A stretch of DNA of 64,000 nucleotides from the NCBI RefSeq assembly GCF_026242055.1, contig NZ_JAPJDL010000003.1, forward strand, positions 382,796 to 446,795, read 5' to 3'. The first letter of the stretch is position 1, and each line of letters begins with the position of its first letter. The notes under the pieces were generated by a model. It was not told the origin of the DNA and ran no database searches. It worked only from the letters and a program-made list of their open reading frames with translations. The stretch is from Lentzea sp. NEAU-D7 (GTDB lineage Bacteria > Actinomycetota > Actinomycetes > Mycobacteriales > Pseudonocardiaceae). The position numbers were made by a program, and so were the translations under genes. Shown here in pieces: positions 51,602 to 61,090 of the stretch.

Positions 51602-52654
51602 GTGCGCCTTCCGTACGTCTTCGCCGCAGTCTTACTGGTCGCCGGATGCTCGTCGGCGCAGCCGCAGCTCGGTCCCGAGATCAACGTCCCGGCACAGGTG
51701 AGCACCATCCAGGACGCCGTCGACGTGGCGCAGGAGGGCGCGACCATCGTCGTGTCGCCCGGCGTCTACGAGGAGTCGGTGCAGGTCAGGACCAAGGGCC
51801 TTACGATCAGGGGAGCCCGGCGCGGCAGTGTGATCATCGACGGCGAGGCCGAGCGCGCCAACGGGGTCGTGGTCGCCGCCGAGGACGTGTCCGTGCAGAA
51901 CCTGACGGTCCGCAACCACACGTCCGACGGTGTGCTGATCTCCGAGCAACGCGGCTTCCGCGTCTCCTACGTGACGGCCAGCAACAACGCGCGGTACGGC
52001 ATCCACGCACTCAACGCCCAGAACGGCGTGATCGAGCAGAGCTACGCGAGCGGCGCGGACGCCGGGTTCTCCGTCAGCCGGTGCAAGCCGTGCGACGTCG
52101 TCGTGCGCGGCAACGTCGCCGAACGCAACGCCGTCGGCTACCAGGGCACGAACGCGTCCGGCCGGATGTACGTGCTGGGCAACAGGTTCAGCGGCAACCG
52201 GGTCGGCCTGACCTCGGCCGCCGAGCGGCAGGAGGACGTCGTGCTCGTCGGCAACCTCGTCTCCGACAACGACGAGACCTTCTCGCCCGCGCAGGCCGAC
52301 GGCGCGTTCGGGCTCGGCATGAGCCTCCTGGCCAGCACGAAGAACCTGGTGTCCCGCAACCTGATCACCGGCAACCCCGGCACCGGGCTGGCGCTGAGCC
52401 GCGGCCAGGACCCGGCGCGGACGGACCTGGACGGCAACGTGATCACCGGCAACGGCCAGGACGTGCGGTACGACGACGCCGGGCCGCGGAAGAAGGTCAG
52501 GGCGCCGCGCGGAATCCCGTCCAACCAGGTCGCCGCCCCGCCGCTGCAACCGGAGATGCCGTCGGACCCGTTGCCGGACAGGGCACCGGACGTCGAGAAG
52601 TACGGGCTGCCGGGCGAGGATCTCTTCCACGACCGCGCGGCGGTAAGGGCGTAG
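51602..52654 (+). CDS. beta-helix lipoprotein
   Basis: A 350-residue lipoprotein (lipobox VAGC at about residue 17). Residues about 30-280 form a right-handed parallel beta-helix with Pfam NosD/pectate-lyase-like rungs (VSPGVYEESVQVRTKGLTIRG, VQNLTVRNHTSDGVLI, GNVAERNAVGYQG, VSRNLITGNPGTGLALSRG). A Pro-rich tail follows. These proteins bind or cut polysaccharides or act as scaffolds. No catalytic set is clear. GTG 51602 lies seven bases after TACCGT and gives a proper signal peptide. GTG 51593 is the longer alternative. Confidence 0.75.
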   Translation: MRLPYVFAAVLLVAGCSSAQPQLGPEINVPAQVSTIQDAVDVAQEGATIVVSPGVYEESVQVRTKGLTIRGARRGSVIIDGEAERANGVVVAAEDVSVQNLTVRNHTSDGVLISEQRGFRVSYVTASNNARYGIHALNAQNGVIEQSYASGADAGFSVSRCKPCDVVVRGNVAERNAVGYQGTNASGRMYVLGNRFSGNRVGLTSAAERQEDVVLVGNLVSDNDETFSPAQADGAFGLGMSLLASTKNLVSRNLITGNPGTGLALSRGQDPARTDLDGNVITGNGQDVRYDDAGPRKKVRAPRGIPSNQVAAPPLQPEMPSDPLPDRAPDVEKYGLPGEDLFHDRAAVRA

Positions 52655-52655
52655 G

Positions 52656-53519
52656 TCAGCCGACCTCGGCCGCGGTCGGGTAGGACGGCTGCGCGCCCGC
52701 CTTCGTGACGGACAGCGCGGCGACCTTCGCGGCGTAGCGGGCGGCCTGCACGAGGTCGTCGCCCTCGGCCAGGCGCGCGGACAGCGCACCGGCGAACGCG
52801 TCACCGGCGCCGGTCGTGTCGACCACCTCGGCGACCTCGATCGCCGGCACCTCGACGACGCCGGACTCCTCCACCACGGCGGCGCCGCGCGAGCCCAGCG
52901 TCACGATGGCCGAGCTCGGGCCGAGTTCGAGCAGGGAACGCCAGTCCGGCGCGAGCTGCGCGGCCTCGTGCTCGTTCACGATCAGCACGGTGAGCTGCCG
53001 CAACGTCTCCGCCGGCAGTTCGGCGACCGGGGACAGGTTGAGCACGGTCCGGACTCCGGCACGGGAGGCGGCGCCGATCGCGTGGACCACGGTCTCCAGC
53101 GGCACTTCCAGCGAGCACGTCAGCACGGCCACGCCGCCGAACGACAGGGCGTCCACATCGGACGGTGACACGTCGGCGTTGGCGCCGGGCGACACCACGA
53201 TGGAGTTCTCGCCGTCCGGCGTCACGGTGATGTACGCGATCCCGGTGGGACGGGAGGAGGTCTTCACCAGCGCCGTGTCGACGCCGGACGACTCCAGCGA
53301 CTCGCGCAGCAGCGAGCCGTACCCGTCGCCACCGACGGCACCGACCAGCGCGACGGAGGCACCGACGCGCGCGGCGGCGACGGCGGTGTTCGCGCCCTTG
53401 CCGCCGGGCAGCACGACGGTGTCACCGCCGAGCACGGTCTCACCGCCGGCGGGCCGCCTGCCGACCTCGACCACGAGGTCGGCGTTGGCGGACCCGAGAA
53501 CGAGCAAAGTCTGCGTCAC
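52656..53519 (-). CDS. rbsK: ribokinase
   Basis: A 287-residue PfkB-family kinase that phosphorylates D-ribose at O5. The GSANADLVV start, GGKGANTAVAAARVGA sugar loop, and the DTTGAGDAFAGAL signature with catalytic Asp are intact. Last gene of the ribose operon. GTG 53519 overlaps the rbsB stop by four bases, so it is coupled. Confidence 0.93.
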   Translation of the reverse strand: MTQTLLVLGSANADLVVEVGRRPAGGETVLGGDTVVLPGGKGANTAVAAARVGASVALVGAVGGDGYGSLLRESLESSGVDTALVKTSSRPTGIAYITVTPDGENSIVVSPGANADVSPSDVDALSFGGVAVLTCSLEVPLETVVHAIGAASRAGVRTVLNLSPVAELPAETLRQLTVLIVNEHEAAQLAPDWRSLLELGPSSAIVTLGSRGAAVVEESGVVEVPAIEVAEVVDTTGAGDAFAGALSARLAEGDDLVQAARYAAKVAALSVTKAGAQPSYPTAAEVG

Positions 53520-54430
53520 TTGACGAACTCTGCCACGTTCTTCGCGGTGATGACCTTGACCTCGACGTCCACGACCTGCTGAACCGGCTCGCCCTTCGCG
53601 GCGTGCACGGCCTGCTCGACGGCCTTGGAGCCCAGGAGCTTCGGCTGCTGCGCCACGGTCGCGGCGAGCGTGCCGTCCTGGATCGCCTTCAGGCCGTCCG
53701 GCGTGCCGTCGAAGCCGACGACCTGCACGTCCTTGCCGGCACGGGCGCCGAGGGCCTTGATCGCGCCGAGCGCCATCTCGTCGTTCTCGGCGAAGACGCC
53801 CTTGAGACCGGGGTGGCCCTGCAGCAGGTTCGTGGTCTCGTTGAGGGCCTTGGCGCGGTCGAAGTCGGCGACGGCCGAGGCGACGACCTTGATGTTGCCG
53901 CTGTTCAGGCCCTGCTCGAAGCCCTGGCCGCGGTCACGCGACGCCGACGCGCCCGGGATGCCCTTGAGGTGCGCGACCTCGCCGGAGGTGGCGCGGCCGA
54001 GCTCGATGGCCGCGAGGCTGCCGCCGGAGACGTTGTTCGACGCGACCTCGGCGGCGACCTTGCCCTCCACCGCGCGGTCGACCGAGATCAGCGGGATGTT
54101 CGCCGTCTCGGCGGCCTTCGCGGCGGGCCCGGACTGCTTGGAGTCGACCGGGTTGAGGATGATCACCTTCACGCCCTGCGTCACCAGCGTCTGCACCTGG
54201 TTGACCTGGTTCGTCGCGTCGTTCTGCGCGTCGACCACGGTCAGCTTGGCGCCGAGCTGGTCCGCCATCTCCTGCGCACCCTGCTGCAGCTCCACGAAGA
54301 ACGGGTTGTTCAAAGTGGACACCGCAAGGCCGATGGTGATCTGGCCCCCGGACGCCCCTGTTCCGCTGCAGCCGGTCGCCAGCAGAGCAGCGGCACCGAG
54401 CGTCAGCGCGATCCGTCGGGTCACCTTCAT
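53516..54430 (-). CDS. rbsB: ribose ABC transporter substrate-binding lipoprotein
   Basis: A 304-residue type I sugar-binding protein with lipobox TGCSG (cysteine about residue 21) and blocks ISVDRAVEGKVAAEVASNNV, FAENDEMALGAIKALGA and VGFDGTPDGLKAI, as in RbsB. It traps ribose outside the membrane for the rbsC/rbsA permease. ATG 54430 lies behind AGGAAG. It is 30 bases after rbsC. Confidence 0.92.
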   Translation of the reverse strand: MKVTRRIALTLGAAALLATGCSGTGASGGQITIGLAVSTLNNPFFVELQQGAQEMADQLGAKLTVVDAQNDATNQVNQVQTLVTQGVKVIILNPVDSKQSGPAAKAAETANIPLISVDRAVEGKVAAEVASNNVSGGSLAAIELGRATSGEVAHLKGIPGASASRDRGQGFEQGLNSGNIKVVASAVADFDRAKALNETTNLLQGHPGLKGVFAENDEMALGAIKALGARAGKDVQVVGFDGTPDGLKAIQDGTLAATVAQQPKLLGSKAVEQAVHAAKGEPVQQVVDVEVKVITAKNVAEFVK

Positions 54431-54460
54431 TGGTGTCTTCCTTACCTGTTGCGGGTTTTC

Positions 54461-55381
54461 TCAGCGACGGCGAAGTGAGTCGAGCAGCGCGGCGAGAGCG
54501 ATCACCACGCCGATGACGACCTGCTGCCAGAACGGCGGCACCTGCAGCAGGTTGAGGCCGTTGCGCAGGACGGCGAGCACGAGTGCGCCGACCAACGTCC
54601 CGGTGGCGCGGCCGACGCCACCGGACAGCGACGCACCGCCGATGACGACCGCGGCGATGGCGTCGAGCTCGTAACCGGCCGCTGCCTGCGGGCCGGCGGA
54701 CCCGAGCCGTCCCGCGAGCACGAGGCCCGCGGCGGCGGCGAAGAGGCCGCTCAGCGCGTAGATCCAGAGCTTCTGCTTCCGGACGTCGATGCCGCTGAGC
54801 TTGGCCGCTTCCTCGTTGCCGCCGATCGCGTACATGCGGCGGCCGAGGTTGGTGCGGGTGAGGATGAGGCCGGTGATGCCGAAGAACGCCAGCATCAGCA
54901 GCAACGGCAGCGGAACCATCGGCGCGAGGTTCGAGCCGAGGAACGTGACCAGCGCGTCGGTCTCGTGCGGCTGGCCCTCGGAGAGCACCAGCGTGAGACC
55001 GCGGGCGACGCTGAGCATGGCCAGCGTCGCGATGAACGGCGGCAGCTTGCCGTAGCTGATCAGCGCGCCGTTGACGAGACCGCACAGCGCGCCGACGACC
55101 AGGCCGATCGGGCCGGCGGTGAGTGCGCCGACCATCGCGGCCAGCGCGGCGATGCTGCCCACCGACAGGTCGATGCCGCCCGCGACCACCACGAACGTCA
55201 TGCCGAACGCCATGATCGCGATGACCGCGGCCTGCACACCGACGTTGAGCAGGTTCTGCGCGTTGAGGAACGCCGGCTGCATGATCGCGATGACCAGGGC
55301 GAGGAGGAGAAGGCCCGCGAGGGCGCCGTTCTCCGCCAAATACTTCTTGGGTGCGTACTTGCGAATGCTGATCGTGCTCAC
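54461..55381 (-). CDS. rbsC: ribose ABC transporter permease
   Basis: A 306-residue membrane protein with about eight to ten helices of the RbsC/BPD_transp_2 family (FVVVAGGIDLSVGSIAAL, GLTLVLSEGQP, AIGGNEEAAKLSGI, AVVIGGASLSGGVGRATGTL). Start 55381 overlaps the rbsA stop as a 4-base overlap. Confidence 0.93.
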   Translation of the reverse strand: MSTISIRKYAPKKYLAENGALAGLLLLALVIAIMQPAFLNAQNLLNVGVQAAVIAIMAFGMTFVVVAGGIDLSVGSIAALAAMVGALTAGPIGLVVGALCGLVNGALISYGKLPPFIATLAMLSVARGLTLVLSEGQPHETDALVTFLGSNLAPMVPLPLLLMLAFFGITGLILTRTNLGRRMYAIGGNEEAAKLSGIDVRKQKLWIYALSGLFAAAAGLVLAGRLGSAGPQAAAGYELDAIAAVVIGGASLSGGVGRATGTLVGALVLAVLRNGLNLLQVPPFWQQVVIGVVIALAALLDSLRRR

Positions 55382-56787
55382 GCTGAGATCTCCTGCACGG
55401 CGAGTGCCATCACCTGGTCTTGGGTCGCGCCCCTGGGCAGCTCACCGGCCACCCGGCCGTGTGCCATCACGACGACGCGGTCGCTCATCCCGATCACCTC
55501 GGGCAGGTCGCTGGACACGAGCAGCACTGCCCGGCCCTGCGCGGTCATGCGGTTGATGAGCTCGTAGATCTCGACCTTGGCGCCGACGTCGACGCCCCTG
55601 GTCGGTTCGTCGAGGATCAGCACCTTCGGGTCGGCCAGCAGCCACTTGCCGATGACGACCTTCTGCTGGTTGCCGCCGGAGAGCTCCTTCACCGGCTGCT
55701 CGACGCGGCCCTTGATCCGGAGCTTCCCCGCGATGTCGTGCAGGCGTTTCCGGTCGCGGTCGTGCAGCGTCACGAGTTCGAGGTTCTGGCCGACGGTGGC
55801 GGTGAGGACGAGGCCCTGGCCCTTGCGGTCCTCGGGCACCAGGCCGAGACCGGCCTTGATGGCGGCCTGCACGTCGTTGCGGCGCAACGGCTTCCCGTCG
55901 ACCTTCACCGTGCCGCGGTCGTAGCCGTCGACGCCGAACGCGGCCCGCGCGACCTCCGTCCGGCCCGCACCGACCAGGCCTGCGATGCCGACGACCTCGC
56001 CCGCGTGGACCTCGATGGTGATGTCCTCGAAGACACCGCGCTTGGTCAGGCCCTCGATGCTGAGCAGCGGCTGACCAGGGCGTTGTTGTGCGCGCGGGTA
56101 CTGCTCGTCGATCGGGCGGCCGACCATCAGCTCGATCATGTGCCGGGTCGTCGCCTTGGGTCCGAGGACGCCGACGCTCCGGCCGTCGCGCAGGACCGTG
56201 ATGCGGTCGGCGATGCGCTGGATCTCGTCGAGGTGGTGGGTGATGAACACGAGCCCGACGCCGTTCTGGCGCAGCTGGGCCATGATCTGCAGCAACCGGT
56301 CGGTCTCGGTCTCGGTGAGGACCGCGGTCGGCTCGTCGAGGATCAGCACGCCGGCGTTCTTGTCGAGCGCGCGGGCGATCTCGATCATCTGCTGCTGGGC
56401 GATGCCGAGGTCCTTGACCTTGGCATCGGGGTCGACGTCCAGGCCGACTCGGTCGAGCAGTTCCGGTGCCCTGCGGCGCATCTCGGCCCGGTCGACGAAG
56501 CCGAACCTGCGCGGGAGGCGGTTGAGGAAGAGGTTCTCGGCGACGCTGAGCTCGGGCACCAGCGCCAGTTCCTGGTGGATGACGGCGAGGCTCGCGTGGC
56601 CCTCGATCGTGCCGGCGTCGTGGCCGTGGATGCCCGCGAGGACCTTGACCAGCGTGGACTTGCCGGCACCGTTCTCGCCGAGCAGGACGTGGACCTCGCC
56701 CGCGAAGATCTCGAGGTCGACGCCGTCCAGCGCCTTGGTGGCACCGAAGTGCTTGGTGATGCCGCGTGCGGTGATGAGGGTCTTCAC
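55378..56787 (-). CDS. rbsA: ribose ABC transporter ATPase
   Basis: A 469-residue ATPase with two ABC halves. The first has Walker A GENGAGKSTLVKVL and Walker B VLILDEPTAVL; the second has the degenerate second half of sugar importers (GLVPEDRKGQGLV, ELSGGNQQKVVIGKWLL, LILDEPTRGVD). GTG 56787 overlaps the lacI stop as GTGA and is the start that matches the family. The open frame further upstream is the lacI shadow. Confidence 0.93.
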   Translation of the reverse strand: MKTLITARGITKHFGATKALDGVDLEIFAGEVHVLLGENGAGKSTLVKVLAGIHGHDAGTIEGHASLAVIHQELALVPELSVAENLFLNRLPRRFGFVDRAEMRRRAPELLDRVGLDVDPDAKVKDLGIAQQQMIEIARALDKNAGVLILDEPTAVLTETETDRLLQIMAQLRQNGVGLVFITHHLDEIQRIADRITVLRDGRSVGVLGPKATTRHMIELMVGRPIDEQYPRAQQRPGQPLLSIEGLTKRGVFEDITIEVHAGEVVGIAGLVGAGRTEVARAAFGVDGYDRGTVKVDGKPLRRNDVQAAIKAGLGLVPEDRKGQGLVLTATVGQNLELVTLHDRDRKRLHDIAGKLRIKGRVEQPVKELSGGNQQKVVIGKWLLADPKVLILDEPTRGVDVGAKVEIYELINRMTAQGRAVLLVSSDLPEVIGMSDRVVVMAHGRVAGELPRGATQDQVMALAVQEISA

Positions 56788-57758
56788 AGCTCGGCCTCCC
56801 CGAGCGAACCGCGCAGCACGAGCTTCGCGGTGAGGCGGACGTCGTCGGGCTGGCGGCCGTCGATCAGGGCGAGCAGGCTGAGGGCGGCGGCCTGGCCCAT
56901 CTCGACGGTCGGCTGTGCGATGACCGTGATCGGCGGGTCGAGCAGCGGGAACCACGGCTGGTCGTCGAACACCGCGAACGCGATGTCGTGCGGGATCTGC
57001 AGGCCACGCGCCCGGATCTCGCCCAGCGCACCGAGGCCCATCAGGTTGTCCATCGCCACGAGCGCGGTGGCGCCGTCGTCGACGAGCCTGGCGGCGGCCT
57101 GACTGCCGCTCTCCTGGCGGAAGTCACCGTGAACGACCTGCGCGAGGCCGCCGAGCGACCCGGTGAGCACGTCGGTTCGTTCTCTTCCAGTGGAGGTGTT
57201 CGGCGGACCCGCGATCACTCCGATGCGGGTGTGGCCGGCGCCGACGAGCCGCCGGGCGAGCGCGGTCAATGCCTCGCTGCCGTCAGCGCGGACGACGGGG
57301 CATGTGGCGCCCCTGACCGTCCGGTCGAGCAGAACTAGCGGTACGCCGCCTGCGCTCACTTCGCGAACCAGACTCGGGTCGTCGGTCGCGGGGCACAGCA
57401 GGAGGCCGTCCACCCGGCGGTCGAGCAGGGTGCGCACGTAGGTCGCTTCCTGCTCGGCGCTCTCGTCGGCGTTCCCGATCACGACGCAGTAGCCGTGTGA
57501 CCGGGCTTCGTCCTCGACCGCTCGCGCGATCTCGGCGAAGAACGGGTTCAGCAGATCGCTGATGACCAGACCGAGGGTCTGGGTGCTGGTGGTCCTGAGG
57601 GATCGCGCCAGGGCGTTGGGCCGGTAGCCGAGTTCCTCGATCGCGGCGAGCACGCGCTCACGGGTCTCGGGCGTCGGCGCGGCATGGCCGTTGAGCACGC
57701 GCGACACGGTGGCCGTGGAGACGCCGGCGTGCTGCGCGACGTCCTTCATGGTCGTCAC
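56784..57758 (-). CDS. LacI-family repressor of the ribose operon
   Basis: A 324-residue regulator with the LacI helix-turn-helix at the start (KDVAQHAGVSTATVSRVLNG) and hinge NALARSLRT. The sensor domain is related to ribose-binding proteins. It is the first gene of the rbs operon with no separate promoter for rbsA, so it probably controls its own transcript through the palindrome at 57768-57780. GTG 57758 or ATG 57749 may be used. Confidence 0.92.
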   Translation of the reverse strand: MTTMKDVAQHAGVSTATVSRVLNGHAAPTPETRERVLAAIEELGYRPNALARSLRTTSTQTLGLVISDLLNPFFAEIARAVEDEARSHGYCVVIGNADESAEQEATYVRTLLDRRVDGLLLCPATDDPSLVREVSAGGVPLVLLDRTVRGATCPVVRADGSEALTALARRLVGAGHTRIGVIAGPPNTSTGRERTDVLTGSLGGLAQVVHGDFRQESGSQAAARLVDDGATALVAMDNLMGLGALGEIRARGLQIPHDIAFAVFDDQPWFPLLDPPITVIAQPTVEMGQAAALSLLALIDGRQPDDVRLTAKLVLRGSLGEAEL

Positions 57759-57767
57759 GGAGCAGTA

Positions 57768-57780
57768 GTTAATCGATTAC
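57768..57780 (-). promoter_or_regulatory. LacI-type operator before the rbs operon
   Basis: TAATCGATTA (57770-57779) is a perfect 10-bp palindrome, extended imperfectly to GTTAATCGATTAC, just upstream of the lacI start. CG-centred A/T-rich palindromes of this kind are typical LacI-family sites. Confidence 0.7.
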
Positions 57781-57851
57781 ACATGTATCTAGTCAAGCGG
57801 ATGAGTAGGTGTACGGATGTAACCGGGCGTGCTCTGCCTCACCCTGATCAC

Positions 57852-59888
57852 ATGGACGGACAGGATCGCCTCGGAGACGAGCAGCGCCTCGCGCTGGAGC
57901 TCGCGGCCATCGGGCAGCGGCTGACGACGATCAGCACGGAGCTGCGCGAGCGCTCCGCCTCGACCGCGACCGCGGTGATCGAGGCACCCGAGGTGGCGCG
58001 GCCCGGCGAGGTGCCGCAGCCGCCGGCCACGACCGTCCCGACGCCGCCTGCCGGGGTGCCGCAGCAGCCCACCGGCGTGCCGTCGCCGCAGGTCGGCGTG
58101 CCGCAGCAACCGGTCGGTCCGCAGCAGCAGGCGAACCCGTGGTCGCAGCAGGCCGCGGCCTCGACCCAGCAGCAGCCGCCGCCTCCCGGCCCGCAGTTCC
58201 CCGGTCAGCAGCCGCCTTCCGGCCACCGCTTTCCGCCGCCTCCTCAGGGACAGTGGCCTCACCAGCAGCAACAGCAGCAGTGGCCCGCGCCGCAGCCGCG
58301 CGAGACCCTGTTCGAGAAGCTCGGCAAGGACGGCGCCGGCGCGAAGCTGCTGGCCTGGGTCGGTGGCGCGATCACCGTGCTCGGCTTCGTGCTGCTGCTG
58401 GTCCTCGCCGTCCAGCGCGGCTGGCTCGGCCCGATGCCGCGCGTCATCGGCGGCGCGGTGTTCAGCGGCGCGCTGGTCGGCATCGGCATGTGGCTGCACC
58501 GCAACCCCGCCGGGCGCACCGGCGCGATGGCACTGACCTTCACCGGTTTCGCCGGGCTCTACCTCGACGTCATCGCCGCCACGAGCCTGTACGGATATCT
58601 GCCCGAGAGCGCGGGCCTCGTCGTCGGGCTGGCCGTCGCCGCGGCCGGTGTCGCCCTCGCGCTGAAGTGGGACTCGCAAGCGCTCGCGGTCACCGTCGTC
58701 GCAGCGTGTGCGCTGTGCTCGCCGATCATCACCGAAGGCTTCACGGTCCTGCTCGTCGGCTTCCTGCTGGTGCTCAAGATGGCCAGCACTCCGGTCCAGA
58801 TCAAGCGCGACTGGCCGGGCCTCGCCATCGCCGGCGGCTTCCCGCCGATCCTCGCCTCGCTGCTCACCACCGCGAACGCCATCCCGCGCTCCTACGAGTG
58901 GACCGTGGTCGGCATCGCCGCGGCCACGACCGTCGTCGGCATCGCCGTCGCGTTCCTGACGATCCGCAAGCGGCCCGACGACATCGTCGCCGTCGCGCTG
59001 ATCGCGGGTTCGGCGCTGCCCGCCCTGTTCGCGACGACGCTGCTGGAGAACCCCGCCAACTCGATCCTCGCCGGTGCGGTCGCGGCCGTGCTGCTGGCGA
59101 TCTGGATGGTGCCCGACCTGCCGCGCGGGTTCACGACGGCGGCCGGTGCGGCAGGCATGCTCGCGCTGTTCCAGACCACCGTGATCGCACTCGACGGCAA
59201 CGTCCGCACGGCGATCGTGCTGGCCGAGGCGGTGCTGCTGGCGTTCCTCGCGGCACGTCTGAACAGGAAGAGCGCGCTGGTCGGCTCGGTGGCGTTCGGC
59301 GTGCTCGGGTTCTTCATGACGATCGGGCAGGCCGTGCCGATCACGTGGCTCGTGGAGGAGCCGCGCTTCTTCAACGACGTCGAGCCCGGTGACTACGCGG
59401 CCGGTCTGGTGACGGCGGTCGTGCTGGTCGTCTTCGCCGCGATCCTCCCGTGGGCCGCGCTCAAGATGCAGGTGCTGCGCGAGCCGGCCAAGCACCCGTT
59501 CCCGTGGATCGTCTCCGGCCTCGTGCTGCTCTACGGCGCGGCGGGCGCGGTGCTGTGCGCGGCGCTGCTGGTGTCGCCGAACGAGACCGGGTTCCTCTTC
59601 GGGCACTCGATGGTCACGGTGTCGTGGACGGTCGCCGCGTTGTTCCTGCTGGTCAGGGGGATCAACAACAAGGCGCTGCGGATCTCCGGCCTGGTCCTGG
59701 TCGGTGCCGCGGTCGTGAAGCTGGTGCTGTTCGACCTCTCCGCGCTCGACGGTGTCGCCCGCGTGCTGGCGTTCCTCGGTGCGGGCCTGGTCCTGCTCAC
59801 CGCGGGCACCCGTTACGCCAAACTGGTGACATCGGCGAAAAATCCCGAGTCATATGAATCCAAACCAGTGCCTCCGCCCTCTTACTAG
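57852..59888 (+). CDS. DUF2339 multipass membrane protein
   Basis: About 678 residues. A short coiled N-terminus (DEQRLALELAAIGQRLTTIS) and a long Pro/Gln/Val-rich low-complexity region (residues about 55-150) precede some twenty membrane helices of DUF2339 (starting WVGGAITVLGFVLLLVLAV, with FAGLYLDVIAATSLYGYLP). Function is unknown. ATG 57852 is the first codon after the last non-family sequence. The longer frame upstream to 57684 runs antisense through the lacI start region and is unlikely. Confidence 0.8.
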   Translation: MDGQDRLGDEQRLALELAAIGQRLTTISTELRERSASTATAVIEAPEVARPGEVPQPPATTVPTPPAGVPQQPTGVPSPQVGVPQQPVGPQQQANPWSQQAAASTQQQPPPPGPQFPGQQPPSGHRFPPPPQGQWPHQQQQQQWPAPQPRETLFEKLGKDGAGAKLLAWVGGAITVLGFVLLLVLAVQRGWLGPMPRVIGGAVFSGALVGIGMWLHRNPAGRTGAMALTFTGFAGLYLDVIAATSLYGYLPESAGLVVGLAVAAAGVALALKWDSQALAVTVVAACALCSPIITEGFTVLLVGFLLVLKMASTPVQIKRDWPGLAIAGGFPPILASLLTTANAIPRSYEWTVVGIAAATTVVGIAVAFLTIRKRPDDIVAVALIAGSALPALFATTLLENPANSILAGAVAAVLLAIWMVPDLPRGFTTAAGAAGMLALFQTTVIALDGNVRTAIVLAEAVLLAFLAARLNRKSALVGSVAFGVLGFFMTIGQAVPITWLVEEPRFFNDVEPGDYAAGLVTAVVLVVFAAILPWAALKMQVLREPAKHPFPWIVSGLVLLYGAAGAVLCAALLVSPNETGFLFGHSMVTVSWTVAALFLLVRGINNKALRISGLVLVGAAVVKLVLFDLSALDGVARVLAFLGAGLVLLTAGTRYAKLVTSAKNPESYESKPVPPPSY

Positions 59889-59892
59889 TGGG

Positions 59893-59931
59893 ACGGCTGT
59901 CGTCCGCACCGCCGTCGCGGACGACAGCCGT
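59893..59931 (+). terminator. terminator after the DUF2339 gene
   Basis: ACGGCTGTCGTCCGC (59893-59907) and GCGGACGACAGCCGT (59917-59931) form a perfect 15-bp stem with a nine-base loop. Confidence 0.92.
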
Positions 59932-60010
59932 ACTACGTCCAGGCAAAGATTTCACTCGGCCGAGTGACTGAAGTGGATCGAAAGCACCCGGAAGTGTTCC
60001 CATCGGCCGT

Positions 60011-61090
60011 ATGGCAAAGCCACGCCTCGTGGCCGCGGTTCTAGCGCTCTCAGCGGCCTTCGCGGCGACGGGTGTTCACCAAGGGCACGAGTACACGACC
60101 ACTTCTTCCGCATCGGCGGCACCGCTCGCGTACGTGGTGGGGAAGTCCGGTCTCGTCCAGGTCGTGGACACCCGCAACGGTGCCGTTCTCGTGCAGGCCG
60201 ACACCGGGGGCCGCGCGACGGGCGTCGCGGTGTCGCCCGACGGGCGGCGGCTGTACGTGGTCAACGGGTGGACCGGTGCGATCACCGTGGTCGACCCGAG
60301 CACCGGCGAGATCCTCGACCGGCTCTTCACCCAGGTCCAGCTGTCGCACGCGGTGATGCGCCCGGACGGGCAGCGCCTCTACGTCTCGGCCAGCGGCGGC
60401 GTCGCGGTGGTGAACCCGGACAACTTCCAGATGGTCGCGGTGATCAAGGCCGGCGGGCAGCCGCAGGGCCTCGCCGTCCACCCGGACAACAAGATCCTCT
60501 ACGTCGCCAACTCCCAGGACGGCACGGTCGGCCTGGTCGACACGGCGACGGCGTTCCAGACCTCGACGGTGCAGGTCGGCGGACTGCCGCAGCACCTGGC
60601 GATCTCACCGGACGGCAAGCGCCTCTACGTGAGCAGCATGCGCCTCGGGAGCTCCACGCCCGGCACCTTGTCGGTGATCGACACGACCACGAACCAGGTG
60701 GTCGGCGCGGTCGACGCCGGCAGGGGAGCGGGCAGCATCGCCGTCACCCCGGACGGCGCCACGGTCTACCTGACGCTGCCCAAGGAACGGTCGGTCGTGG
60801 TCGTCGACGCGGCCACCATGACGGTGCGCGAACGCTTGCGCATCGACTCGCCGAGCGTCGCCATCGCGCCGGGCGACACGAGGGTCTTCCTCGCCACCGG
60901 CGCGACGACGACGGTCCTGGACAGCACGAACGCGGTGCTCACCACGTATCGGATGAAGCTGGGCGAGCTGGAGGCGAGGCCGCGCCACTTCGACGCGGCC
61001 ATGATCGCCTTCCCGCCCGGTCAGCCGACGGGGACCGGCTTGCGGACCTCGTCGTCGAAGTCGTCCAGGTCGTCCACCGGCTCGTCGTGA
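60011..61090 (+). CDS. secreted YVTN beta-propeller protein
   Basis: A 359-residue exported protein. The signal peptide (LVAAVLALSAAFAATGV) ends near residue 20. Residues 40-320 form six or seven YVTN-type blades (VSPDGRRLYVVNGWTGAITV, HPDNKILYVANSQDGTVGLV, SPDGKRLYVSSM, TPDGATVYLTLP). It is a scaffold or binding protein without a known ligand. ATG 60011 is plausible. The last 70 bases, a Ser/Gly/Thr-rich tail, overlap the convergent MMPL gene. Confidence 0.8.
   Translation: MAKPRLVAAVLALSAAFAATGVHQGHEYTTTSSASAAPLAYVVGKSGLVQVVDTRNGAVLVQADTGGRATGVAVSPDGRRLYVVNGWTGAITVVDPSTGEILDRLFTQVQLSHAVMRPDGQRLYVSASGGVAVVNPDNFQMVAVIKAGGQPQGLAVHPDNKILYVANSQDGTVGLVDTATAFQTSTVQVGGLPQHLAISPDGKRLYVSSMRLGSSTPGTLSVIDTTTNQVVGAVDAGRGAGSIAVTPDGATVYLTLPKERSVVVVDAATMTVRERLRIDSPSVAIAPGDTRVFLATGATTTVLDSTNAVLTTYRMKLGELEARPRHFDAAMIAFPPGQPTGTGLRTSSSKSSRSSTGSS

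Noticed and set aside
57684-57851. Longer N-terminus of the DUF2339 protein
   Set aside because: This stretch is antisense to lacI and its operator and encodes Arg/His-rich sequence.
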